In this document: one piece after another, positions 25,083 to 37,100 of the stretch
How positions within the stretch are numbered: position 1 is the first letter of the stretch
How the letters are laid out: each line of letters begins with the position of its first letter
Source: Rhodococcoides fascians A25f
GTDB taxonomy: Bacteria > Actinomycetota > Actinomycetes > Mycobacteriales > Mycobacteriaceae
Length of the DNA stretch: 64,000 bases
Assembly: GCF_000760935.2 (NCBI RefSeq)
Contig: NZ_CP049744.1
Coordinates: forward strand, 62,001-126,000
Direction: 5' to 3'
The notes under the pieces: generated by a model
What the model was told of the DNA's origin: nothing
What the model saw: only the letters and a program-made list of their open reading frames with translations
Database searches by the model: none
Program-made: the position numbers and the translations under genes

Positions 25083-25196
25083 ATGGAGGACGTTTCGGGG
25101 CAACGTCGATTTCCTTTCATCGCACGACGGCGTGCCGGTAACTGCTCCCTTATGTTGCGCGAAGAGGCGAGTCATTGGAATCCGTTGATTCACTGA
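25083..25196 (+). CDS. Possible 37-codon leader ORF overlapping NRPS start
   Basis: ATG 25083 opens a frame that ends 22 nt inside the NRPS gene, in a different frame from the TTG at 25175. Its product is basic and unrecognised. It could be an upstream ORF that gates NRPS translation, or chance. Confidence 0.25.
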   Translation: MEDVSGQRRFPFIARRRAGNCSLMLREEASHWNPLIH

Positions 25197-28100
25197 CGAT
25201 TCGGGAAGAAGAACTGGATCGGACGTCCACAGAAGACACCCGACCTTTTCCTCTCACCGCCGCCCAACGCGGTTTATGGTTTGCTCAACATTTGTTGAGT
25301 ACTGTTCCGATCACCATCGCCAATTACCTCGATATTCGCGGTGCCGTCGATCTCGATCTGATGCGTTATGCCTGCCGACGCACGGCGCGCGAGTTCGGAG
25401 TCGGATCTCTGCGTTTGCTCGAGAAGGACGGAGAACCCCACCAGTACATCGACGTCGAGCAAGGCGACGATTCGGAGACAGTGGATTTTCGGCAAGAATC
25501 CGATCCGGAGAATGCGGCGCGCGAGTGGATGCGTACCTCGTACGGCACCGCTGTCGATCTGACGAACGGTCGCCTGATCAAGGGCGCGATGCTCCGCATC
25601 TCCGACGACCGCACGTTCTGGTACTCCCACGTCCATCACATCGTGCTCGACGGTTACGGCGCAGTTCAGTTCATGCGTCGCGTCGCGTCGATCTACACCG
25701 ACGTCAGCGAGGGCCGCGATCCCGCACCGTCCCGGGCGGGCTCGCTCGGGGAGGTCTACGCCGCCGAGGCGCAGTATCGGCAGTCCCCCCGCTTCGCCAA
25801 GGATCGTCGGTACTGGCAGAGCAAGACGACCGATCTGCCCCCGCCGCCGTCCATCACCGGCGCTCTCGCACCGCCCGCGGCCAGGGCATACGTGCGCGGC
25901 GGGTACCTCCCGGAGACGATCGAGCGGGTACTGGACAACGCCTCGAACCGACTCGACTCCGCCTTCGCTCCGCTCGCCATCGCCGCCGTGGCGACCTTTC
26001 TGGCTCGCATGACAGGCACCGACGACGTGGTGCTGAGCCTGCCGGTTGCCGGCCGCACGACGGCCCTGCTGCGACGTTCCGGTGGCATGGTCTCCAACGT
26101 GCTGCCCGTCCGGGTACGCATCGGCCCGCAGTGCACGCTGTCGGCGTTGGTCGAAGACGTGCAGTTGGAACTGACCGGTGCGCTGCGACACCAGCGCTAT
26201 CGAGCCGAGGACATCCGCCGCGATGCCGGCGCAGGCAGTGAGACTCGCGGATTCTTCGGCCCGGCGATCAACATCATGGCTTACGAGACCGAGGTGACGT
26301 TCGGCCCGCTCACCGGCGAGTTCAACGTGCTCTCCACCGGACCGGTGGAGGATCTCTCGATCAACATCTACCCGGCCTCGGACGGAACACGCTCCCGTTT
26401 GGAGTTCGAGGGCAACCCCAACATCTACGGAGCCGAACAGTTCTCGGACCTGCATCGTCGCTTCCTGACATTGTTCGAGCGCTTCCTCACGGCCGACTCC
26501 GACACACGGATTCTCGAACTCGATGTACTCGACGCCGCCGAGCGATCGACCCTCGTCCCGCTCGTCGGGCCCGATGCAGTTGTGCCCGCACTCTTTCCAG
26601 ACCTGCTGCGCCGGGGCGTGGATGCTGCGGCCGGCAACATCGCAGTCGAGTTCGGTGCCGAAAAGCTGACCTACCGCGAACTCGACGAACGCGCCAACGC
26701 GATCGCACGTGCCCTGATCGCGCGCGGAGCCGGGCCGGGCACCGGGGTCGCCGTCGCACTACCTCGCGGGATCGCCTCCATCGTCGCGCTGTGGGCCGTC
26801 GCTGCGTCCGGTGCCACGTTCGTTCCGATCGATCCCGGCTACCCTCCCGAGCGCATCACCCACATGCTCGTCGACTCCGCGGTAGCCATCGGGATCAGCG
26901 AACACGCGCTCTCGCAGCAGCTTCCGCAGCGAGTGGGCTGGCTCGACCTCGAGGACGAAGACTTTCGAGCGGAATGCGCGGGCAGATCGACTGCGCCGAT
27001 CACCGACGCGCATCGACGCGCGACCCTCCTCGAGGACCACGCCGCGTACATGATCTACACCTCCGGGTCCACCGGCACTCCGAAAGGTGTTCTGGTCACC
27101 CATGCCGGCTTGGCGACGTTCGCCTCGGACGCCAGGCCAGAACTGCGCGTGAATACCTCGTCACGACTACTGCGCTTCTCGTCGTCCAGTTTCGACGCGT
27201 CCCTGTTCGAGATGACCCAGGCATTCAGTGCGGGAGCAACGATGATCGTCGCCCCGCCCACCGTGATCGGCGGTGCGGAACTGACTCATTTCCTTCGTGA
27301 CCATCGCGTCACCCACATCATCTGCGCACCAGCGCTGCTCACCACCGTCGACGCCACCGAGCTCGACGACCTCGACGCCGTTGTCGTCGGCGGAGACGTG
27401 ATGCCGCCGGACCTGGTCGATCGGTTCGGCACGAAAGCATTGCTGTTCAACAGCTACGGACCCACCGAGACCACCATCGTCGTGACGATGACACAGCCGC
27501 AGACCGATCCCCGCGCCATCACGATCGGCCGTCCCGTCCAGGGCTCACACGCAGTCGTGCTGGATCGCCGGCTGCAGCCCGTGCCGCCGGGATCGGCGGG
27601 AGAGCTCTACCTCGGCGGCCCCGGCATCGCCCGCGGCTACCACCACAGAACCGGGCTGTCGGCCGCGCGCTTCGTTGCCGACCCCTTCGGTCACGGACGG
27701 CGTCTCTACCGCACCGGAGACATCGTGCGGTGGACCGGTCCGCTGGACTCCGCCGGGCTCGAGTTCGTCGGCCGCAGCGACTTCCAGGTTCAGATCCACG
27801 GCCAACGCGTCGAACTCGGCGAAATCGATGCAGTCCTATCGCAGTTCGAGGCCGTCGACTTCGCGGTGTCGGTGGTGCACCGTCGCGGCGAGGCATCGAT
27901 CCTGGTGTCGTACGTCAAACCGGCAGACGCTCTCGATCACACGGCGCTGCGTGCCTTCGCTTCTCGATCCCTGCCCACTCACATGGTGCCCGGGGTGTTC
28001 GTCGAACTCGACGCCATACCCCTGACCCCGACCGGCAAAGTAGACCGATCCGCACTCCCACAGCCCACCTTCGACTCCGACGCCACGGCCTACCGCGCCC

Positions 28101-31100
28101 CGTCGACGCCGGTCGAGAGAATTCTTGCCGACGCCATGGCCGTTGTGTTGCAGCGAGACTCGGTGGGTGTGGACGAATCGTTCTTCGCACTCGGCGGAGA
28201 CAGCATCATCGCCATCCAGCTGGTGGCTCGCGTGAAGTCGCTCGGAGTGGTGATCACTGCTCGTGACGTCTTCGAGCGTCGTACCGTCGCCGGGTTGGCC
28301 GAGGTCGCTTCGGACGTAGCGCATCAGGTGACACTCGACGAGTTGCCGGGCGGAGGCGTCGGCGATATGCCGTTGACCCCCATCATGAATCAGACGGTTC
28401 GGTCGCTGACCCGGCCCGACGGCATGGACGCGTTCCACCAGACCGTCGTACTCACCGCGCCTGCAGATCTCGAACTGGACGGTCTACGCCGGACCGTCGC
28501 CGCGATACTCGACCATCACGACGCACTGCGCTCGATACTGACCGACGACGGCCTGACGATCCGGCCGACCGGCAGTGTGGATCTCGATACTGTCGTCACC
28601 CGCGTGTCCACCACCAGCAGGCCGGGTAGTCGCGAGTTCACCTCTGTGCTGGTCGAATCCGCTCGGGTGTTCGCTGCGCGCCTTCGACCGCGTGCGGGCG
28701 TCGTGCTGCAGGTGGTCTGGGTGGCACCCGACACCGGCCACCCCGAGATCATCGACACCCATGGCATCGGTCGCATCATCGTCATCGCGCATCACCTCGT
28801 GATCGATGGCGTGTCGTGGCGCATTCTGGTTCCCGACCTGGCCGCAGCGTGGCATCAGGTGCAGTCGAAGGCCGCGGTGCAGCTGCAACCGGTGGCCACC
28901 TCGATGCGCCGGTGGGCCCATGGGTTGAATGACGTCGCTTTGCAGGTACAGTCGGAATTGGCTAGCTGGACAGCGCTTCTCGACGGTCCGCACGATCTCA
29001 TCGGTCGACGTCCACTCGATCCTTCGATCGACGTCGGTGCCACCCGCGATCAGGTCTCGGTAGAGCTCACCGCGGGGGTCACCGAGGCACTGATCGGGCC
29101 GCTCACGCGCGCCTACCGCGGCACCGTCGACGATGTCCTTCTCACCGCATTGGCGCTGGCCGTCTGGTCCGAACGTCCATCGTCGTTCCTGGTGTCGGTC
29201 GAAAGTCACGGCCGCGACGAGGATCTGGTACCCGGTGCCGATCTGTCTCGAACGGTCGGCTGGTTCACCTCCTCCCATCCGGTACGCCTGTGCCTGGACG
29301 GTATCGATACCGAGCGTGTCCTGGCCGGTGACGTGTCGGCCTCCGATTCCGTCAAGCGCATCAAGGAGCAGATCCGCGCGATACCGGGAGCGGGCTCGGG
29401 GTTCGGCTTACTGCGGCACCTGAACGACGACACCAGCGCCGTCCTCGCCGAAAGCCATTCTCCGCAGATCGGTTTCAACTATCTGGGACGCATCGCCACC
29501 GACATTCCCGACGCCTTGCGCGGGCGGGGCTGGATCCCGGACGCGTCGATGGACATCGGGTCGGGGAGTGGTGATCGGCTGCCGGTCACGGTCGCACTCG
29601 ACATCAATGCGGTGGTCCTCAACGATCGGTTGCAGGCCACGTTCGCGTTCCCCCGTGGGGTGCTCGACCGCGCGGAGGTCGACAGGCTGGCCGATCGATG
29701 GACGGCAGCGCTTGCCCGCCTGGCCGAGCATGCATCCGCACCGGATGCGGGTGGACTGACGCCGAGCGATGTGTCGCTGGTGAATGTCGATCAGAACCAG
29801 ATAGATCGATGGGAGGGCGCTCACGGCGCACTCGACGACATCTGGCCACTGGCCCCGCTTCAGCACGGACTGATGTTCCACTCCGAGCTCACCCGCGGGC
29901 ACGTCGACGTCTACACCGCCCAGCTGGTGTTCGAGCTCGCGGGCGAGATCGACGGGGCACGACTGCAGCGCGCGGCACGCAGACTGCTCGCCCGCCACGA
30001 CAGCCTGCGCACGGCCTTCGTTCGTGACAACCGAGGAACCGCGGCGGCGCTGGTCCTCACCGATCCCGAACTACCCTGGCGCACAATCGATGCCGAGACC
30101 ACCGAAGTGCCCACCATTGCCCATGCCGAACGCACCACGCGATTCGACCTGGACGCACCACCGTTGCTGCGGTTCGTACTGGTCAACACCGAGGACGGCG
30201 CGTCCCTCGTGGTCACCAACCACCACATCTTGTTCGACGGCTGGTCGATGCCGATCTTCGTCAAGGAACTGCTGGTGCTCTATGCCGCCGACGGTCCCAT
30301 TCCGATTCCGGCCAGGACGTACCGGGACTACGTGAAATGGCTCGACGAGCGCGATCACACCGGTGCACTGGACAGGTGGGCCGATGCCTTGGCGGGGGTC
30401 GAAGAACCGTCACTGCTCGCTCCCGGCCACAAAGCGGACCATGAGATACCCGCCGAGCTGGCGGTGCCCCTGGCCGACGCCTCCGTGATTGCCCTCGAAG
30501 CCGCCGCTCGGGACCTCTCGGTCACCGTCAACACCGTCGTGCAGGCAGCGTGGGCTCTGGTGCTCGCCGCCGAGCTCGGGCGCGACGACGTAGTGTTCGG
30601 TGCGACCGTCTCGGGTAGGCCCGCCGATCTGACCGGCGTCGAGGACACGCTCGGGCTGTTCATCAACACCCTCCCGGTCCGGGTTCGTGTGCACCGAGAC
30701 GACACCGTCGCAACACTGCTCACCCGAGTACAGGCCCAGAGCGTGGACCTGCTGGACAGTCATCACGTGGGGTTGCCCGAGGTCCGCTCGCGAGTGGGTG
30801 CCGGCGCCGGATTCGACACGCTGACGGTCTTCGAGTCCTACCCAGTGGACCGTTCGGCACTCGATCGAAACACCGACATCGCCGGGCTTCGGGTGCGTGA
30901 CCTGCACGTCACCGACGCCACCCACTATCCCCTGACGCTGATCACCGTCCTCGAGCCGACGGTGCGCATGACGCTGAAATATGCTGCCGGAACCATCGAT
31001 CCGTCTCGAGCGGCGTCGATCGTCGAGCGCTTCCGCCGGGCCCTGAACGGACTCACCGGCGATCCACGGCGCCCGGTAGCGCAACTCGACCTGCTCTCCG

Positions 31101-34100
31101 AGAACGAGCATGCGCGTCGAGCAGCCTGGAATCGCACCGAGCACCCGGTGGCCGCGCTCACCCTCGTCGACCTGCTCGCTGCCGCGGGGGACGAACACGC
31201 TGCCGAGACCGCAGCGGTGTTCGAGGGGAAGAGCCTGACGTACGCGAACTTCTGGGCCCGGGTGCGGTGCTTGGCTCGCTACCTACGCAGTATCGGAATC
31301 GGACCCGACGACGTGGTGGGTGTGGCGATGGCGCGCTCGCTCGATCAGCTCGTCGCGGTTCACGCTGTCGTGGCCGCAGGCGGTGCCTACCTGCCCATCG
31401 ACCCGTCGATGCCGCGCACCCGCATCGAGCACCTGATCACCACCGCGTCACCATCGCTGATTCTCGGTGCGCTGGTGGATGTTCCGGTCGACGTGGTCGA
31501 CCTCGAGTCACTGGATCTGAGCGGCTTCAGCACCGCGCCCCTCGATCCGCTGCCCCAGCTACGGCCGGACCACGCAGCGTACGTTCTGTTCACCTCCGGC
31601 TCGACAGGAAAGCCCAAGGGCGTCACGGTCTCCCACCGCGCGATCGTCAACCGGCTGCTGTGGATGCAGCACGAGTATCCGCTGACGTCCCACGACGTAG
31701 TGCTGCACAAAACTCCGGCCACGTTCGATGTCTCGGTATGGGAATTGTTCTGGCCGCTTCTCGTCGGTGCCACGACGGTCATCGCCGAACCCGACGGCCA
31801 TCGCGACCCGATGTATCTGTCGGGTCTGATACACGAACACGGCGTCACAACAACACATTTCGTACCCTCCATGCTGGAGTTGTTTCTCACGTACGGCACT
31901 CCCGAGCAGTGCACCTCCCTGCGGCAGGTATTCGCCAGCGGTGAGGCGTTGCCCCGGGCCATCGTCGACCGATACCACGGGGCAATCGACGCCGAGCTGC
32001 ACAATCTCTACGGACCGACCGAGGCTGCCGTCGATGTCACCTACCATCGCACCCGAGCCGGCGAACGAGGCCCTGTCCCGATCGGCGCACCGGTCTGGAA
32101 CACCACTGTCCACGTTCTGAATTCACTGTTGACACCCGTGCCTGTGGGCGTCACCGGCGAGCTCTATCTGGGCGGAGTACAGCTGGCCCGCGGTTACGCC
32201 GCGCGGCCGGACCTGACGGCCGCCCGCTTCGTCGCCGCAGACTCGGGACGCCGGCTGTACCGCACCGGCGACCTCGTTCGGTGGTCCGAGGACGGATCTC
32301 TGCAATATCTGGGCCGCAACGACTTCCAAGTCAAGATCCGTGGCCAGCGTCTCGAGCTCGGCGAGGTCGAATCGGCCCTGCTCGCGGTCGACGGTGTGCA
32401 CTCGGCCGTTGCCGTCGTGCACTCGGACCGCCTCGTCGCCTACATCGTGGGCACCGCGGACACCGACGCCGTGGCGGCGCACGCCGAGCGCACCCTCCCC
32501 GACTACATGGTGCCGTCGAACATCGTTGTGCTCGATGCAATGCCACTCGGTATCACCGGAAAGCTCGACCGCACTGCACTTCCGGACCCACTGGTCTCGC
32601 CCGAGAGTGTCGTGGCACCGTCGGGAGTGTCCGAAGAGGCAGTGGCACAGATCTTTTCCGACGTGCTCGACACCGAACGCGTGAGTGTCACCCGGTCGTG
32701 GTTCGCCCTCGGTGGCGATTCGCTCACCGCCACCCAGGTGATCGCGCGGATCAATGCGGAACTCGACTCCGACCTCGGCGTCCGAGACCTGTTCGAGGCC
32801 CCGACCGTCCGTCTGCTTACGACCCGTCTGGGCCGTGGCGTCGGCAGCCACGGCATCGTCGTCGGACCTCGACCGGACCGGATTCCGTTGTCGCCGGCCC
32901 AGCACCGGATGTGGCTACTCAACCGATTCGATCCGTCGTCCGGGGCGTACAACATCGCGGCCGCCTTCCGCGTCGTCGGCGCCCTCGACGTCGACGCACT
33001 GCGCACCGGTCTGATCGACGTCGTCGGACATCACGAAATTCTGCGTACCGTCTACCCCGACGGCCCGGACGGACCCCAACAGGTCGTCACCTCGCAGTAC
33101 CCGGACGTCACCGTCGCCCGGACCACCGAGCCGCTGTTCGACGGAGCCCTGTACGCAGTTGCAGCGCAAGGATTCGACGTGACCGTTGCTCCGCCGCTGC
33201 GTGTGGCGGTACTCGAAGTGTCGCCCGCGGACCACGTACTCGTGGTGGTAGCGCACCACATCGCCGCCGACGGGTGGTCGATGAACCCACTGGCTCGCGA
33301 TGTCATGATCGCCTACGGATCCCGTGCCGCCGGCCACGCCCCGCAATGGACGCCGCTGCCGGTGCAGTACGCCGATTACGCGCTGTGGACCCTGGGCCGT
33401 CTCGGTGCCGAGGACGATCCCGATTCGATTGCGTCCCAACAGATCCGATACTGGACTGCCGCACTGGAGGGTGTGCCCGAGCGACTCGCGTTGCCGACCG
33501 ATCGGCCCCACCCCCCGGTGGCGTCCCATCGCGGGGGCCGACTGTCGATCGATCTGGAACCGGGCACCGTCGCAGCAATGACCTCGATGGCCGAACGCAC
33601 CGGAACGACACGGTTCATGATCGCGCACGCGGCACTCGCCGTGGCACTCTCCCGCATTTCGGGTGCCCGCGATATCACCATCGGCAATCCGGTGGCCGGC
33701 CGCGGGCAACGCGAACTGGACGACCTCGTCGGAATGTTCGTCGGAACTCTGGTGTTGCGCTCGCAGATCGAGCCGTCCGACACGTTCACCGACGTCCTGG
33801 GCGCGGTGCGCGAGCGTGATCTCGACGCCTACGCCAACGCCGACATCCCCTTCGAGCGACTGGTCGAGATCCTCCAACCCCCACGTTCGACGGCGTATCA
33901 CCCGCTGTTCCAGGTGATGCTGTCGATCGAGGATGCGTCGCCACCGGCGGTGGAGCTGCCGAACCTGTCGGTTCGCCCCCTCGATACCGCGTACGTGGCG
34001 GCCAAGTTCGACCTGCACGTCACCGTCTCGTTTTCATCGGACGCAGCCTCCTGGTCGTCACCTGCGACCGCATCGATCGAGTTCGTCTATGCCACGGATG

Positions 34101-37100
34101 TATTCGATGCCGACACCGTGGCCAGGATAGCCGAGCGGTATCGCACGATCCTCACGACGGCGCTCGCGGATCCCGATCTCCCGGTCGGAGACATTCCGGT
34201 TCTCTTCGCCGACGAGCCACCGCGGCTGCAGGGCGCACCCGCGCTGGCTCACCGCACCCTGCCGGATCTGCTGGCGGGGGCCGTCATGAGTGCAGGCGGC
34301 AGCGCTCTCGCCCTCGAGGCCGGGGGAGTCCGGTGGACCTACTCCGAGCTCGACGACGCGGCGACCGTGCTGTCGCGCAGGCTGATTCGACGCGGCGTCG
34401 GACCGGAGCAGTACGTGGCAGTCGCACTGCGTCGCGGCCTGTCCTCGATACTCGCAACCTGGGCCGTGGCCAAGACCGGCGCCGCGTTCGTTCCGATCGA
34501 CCCCACCTATCCAGCGGAGCGCCTCGCGTACATGCTCGCAGATTCCGCTGTGGTACTGGGGATCACGGACGATCGGCATCTCGGATCTCTGCCGAACGGA
34601 CCCACCTGGATGTCCATCGACGATGTGGCCGACGTCGACTCGGACTGCACGCCAGTGGGCGACCTGGACCGAACCGAGATGCTCCGATCGGATCATCCCG
34701 CCTACATGATCTACACCTCGGGCACCACCGGGCAACCGAAGGGGGTCGTCGTCTCGCACCGCGGACTGGTGAATCTGGTGGCCGACCTCGTCGATCGCTT
34801 CGAACTCGACAACTCCTCACGCACTCTGCATTTCGCATCACCGAGTTTCGATGCCTCGGTGCTGGAACTGTTGTTGGCCGTCGGTGCCGGATCGACGATG
34901 GTGATCGCCGACGCCGACGTATTCGGTGGGGTCGAACTCGCTGCAGCGTTGCAACGCGTCACTCACGCCTTCGTGACCCCTGCTGCATTGGCCACCGTTG
35001 ACCCCTCCGATGTTTCGGAGACAACCACGATCGTCGTCGGCGGCGAGGCCTGCCCACCAGCTCTCGCGGACGCGTGGTCCGCACGCCTGCGGATGTTCAA
35101 CGGGTACGGACCCACCGAAACCACCATCTTCGCCACGATCGACGGACCGCTCGAGCCAGGGGCTCCAGTGTCGATCGGGAGCACGGTTCGAGGCGTCGAA
35201 TCGGTGATTCTCGACGACCGCATGCATCCGGTGCCCACCGGAACCATCGGGGAGCTCTACCTCGCCGGAGACGGCCTGGCACGCGGCTACCACCGCCGAT
35301 TCGGGCTCACAGCAACACGTTTCGTCGCCGACCACCGCGGCCGGAGGCTGTATCGCACCGGCGACCTGATTCGGCAGGACAAGGGTCGTTACGTGTACAT
35401 CGGACGGCGCGACGCTCAGGTGAAGGTCCGCGGATTCCGGATCGAACTCGGCGAGATAGACGCGGTACTGGCCACCTACGACGGCGTCGCGCAATCGGTG
35501 AGTGCCGTGATCGGTTCGCAGGTGGTCGGATACGTCGTCCCCGCGGTCGGTCGGGTGCTGGACCCCGAGCTGATTCGACAACACTCGCGCCGCTTCCTGC
35601 CCACTCACATGGTGCCGCAGGTGATCATGATTCTGGAGGCTCTGCCGCGGACCGGCCCGGGAAAGATCGACCGGGCGGCACTGCCGGCACCGACTGTCTC
35701 GACACGGGTGTTCGTCGAGCCCGCGACTGCCACCGAGCGCATCGTCGCCGACGCCTTCGCCGTGGTCCTCGATGGGCCATCCGTCGGTGCCGGGGACGAC
35801 TTCTTCGCCCTCGGCGGTACGTCGCTCTCGGCCACCCGGGTGATCGCGCACATCAACGACGCCGCAGGAACCGCGCTGCCGGTCCGCGCGCTGTTCGAGT
35901 CGACGACGGTGCGGTCGTTGGCCGTGGCGGTCGACTCCGCCGAGCGCTCAGCGTTGCCGCGTCTGGTCGCCGGTCCGCGGCCGTCGGTCGTCCCACTGTC
36001 GTTCGCGCAGATGCGAATGTGGTTGCTCAATCGGTTCGATCCGACGTCGGCGGCGTACAACATCGCCTTTGCAGTGCAGTTGAACGGCACCGTCGACCAC
36101 GAGGCGTTGCAACTCGCCGTCGACGATGTGCTGGCCCGACACGAGTCGTTGCGAACCTACTTCCCGGTGGTCGACGGGGATCCCGCACAGGTGATCGCCC
36201 GGAACGTGGCACTCGACCTGTGCCCGGTGGACGTCGACGACAGCGAGATGCTGGCCCGAGTGGCTGCGGTGATCGGCCGCGGATTCGACGTCACCGACGG
36301 TGTGCCGTTGCGCGGTGTGTTGCTCCGGACCGCACCGAGCGCGCACGTACTCGTCCTCGTCGTGCACCACATCAGCGCCGACGGTCTGTCGATGACTCCC
36401 TTGGCACGCGATGTCGCACTGGCCTACGGGGCGCGGTCCCACGGCACTCCACCGCAGTGGACTCCGCTTCCGGTGCAGTATGCCGACTTTGCGGTGTGGC
36501 AGCGACAGGCATTGGGCAGCGCCGAGGACCCTACTTCGGTGCTGGCACAACAGATTCGGTACTGGACGCAGACATTGGCCGACCTGCCCGCCGTGCTCGA
36601 ACTTCCGACCGACCGACCCCGGCCGGCGGTGGCATCCAAACGTGGACGCGCCGTGCGATTCTCGTTCCCCGAGCAGACCACTGCGGGCGTGCGCTCACTC
36701 GCCAGGTCCACCGGATCCTCGGTGTTCATGGTGCTGCACGCGGCGTACGGTGCGCTGTTGGCCCGGCTGACCGGAAGCAACGACATCCCCGTCGGCACCC
36801 CGGTGTCGGGCCGCGGATCGGGGGCACTGGACGACGTCGTCGGCATGTTCGTCAACACCCTCGTGTTGCGTCTCGACGTCGACCCGAGTCGATCGTTCAC
36901 CGAACTCGTTGCGCAGACCCGCACCGTCGATCTGGCCGCGATGGAACACTCCGACGTTCCGTTCGAGCGAGTGGTCGAGGCGGTGGCACCGGCTCGCTCG
37001 ACCGCGCATTCCCCGCTGTTCCAGGCCTTGATCGCTCTGGAGACCGAGCGGCCGAAAGACATGCAGCTGCCCGGTCTCGAGATCACGACGTTCCCGTACG

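Larger units (their letters stand above)
24866..25174. other. 309-nt intergenic region upstream of the NRPS
   Basis: Contains the phoX terminator hairpin, a perfect TGTGAATTCACA palindrome (24968-24979), a promoter with a dyad in its spacer (25007-25035), and a leader of about 135 nt holding a 37-codon reading frame (25083-25196) that overlaps the NRPS start. No MbtH-type gene is present here. Confidence 0.7.
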
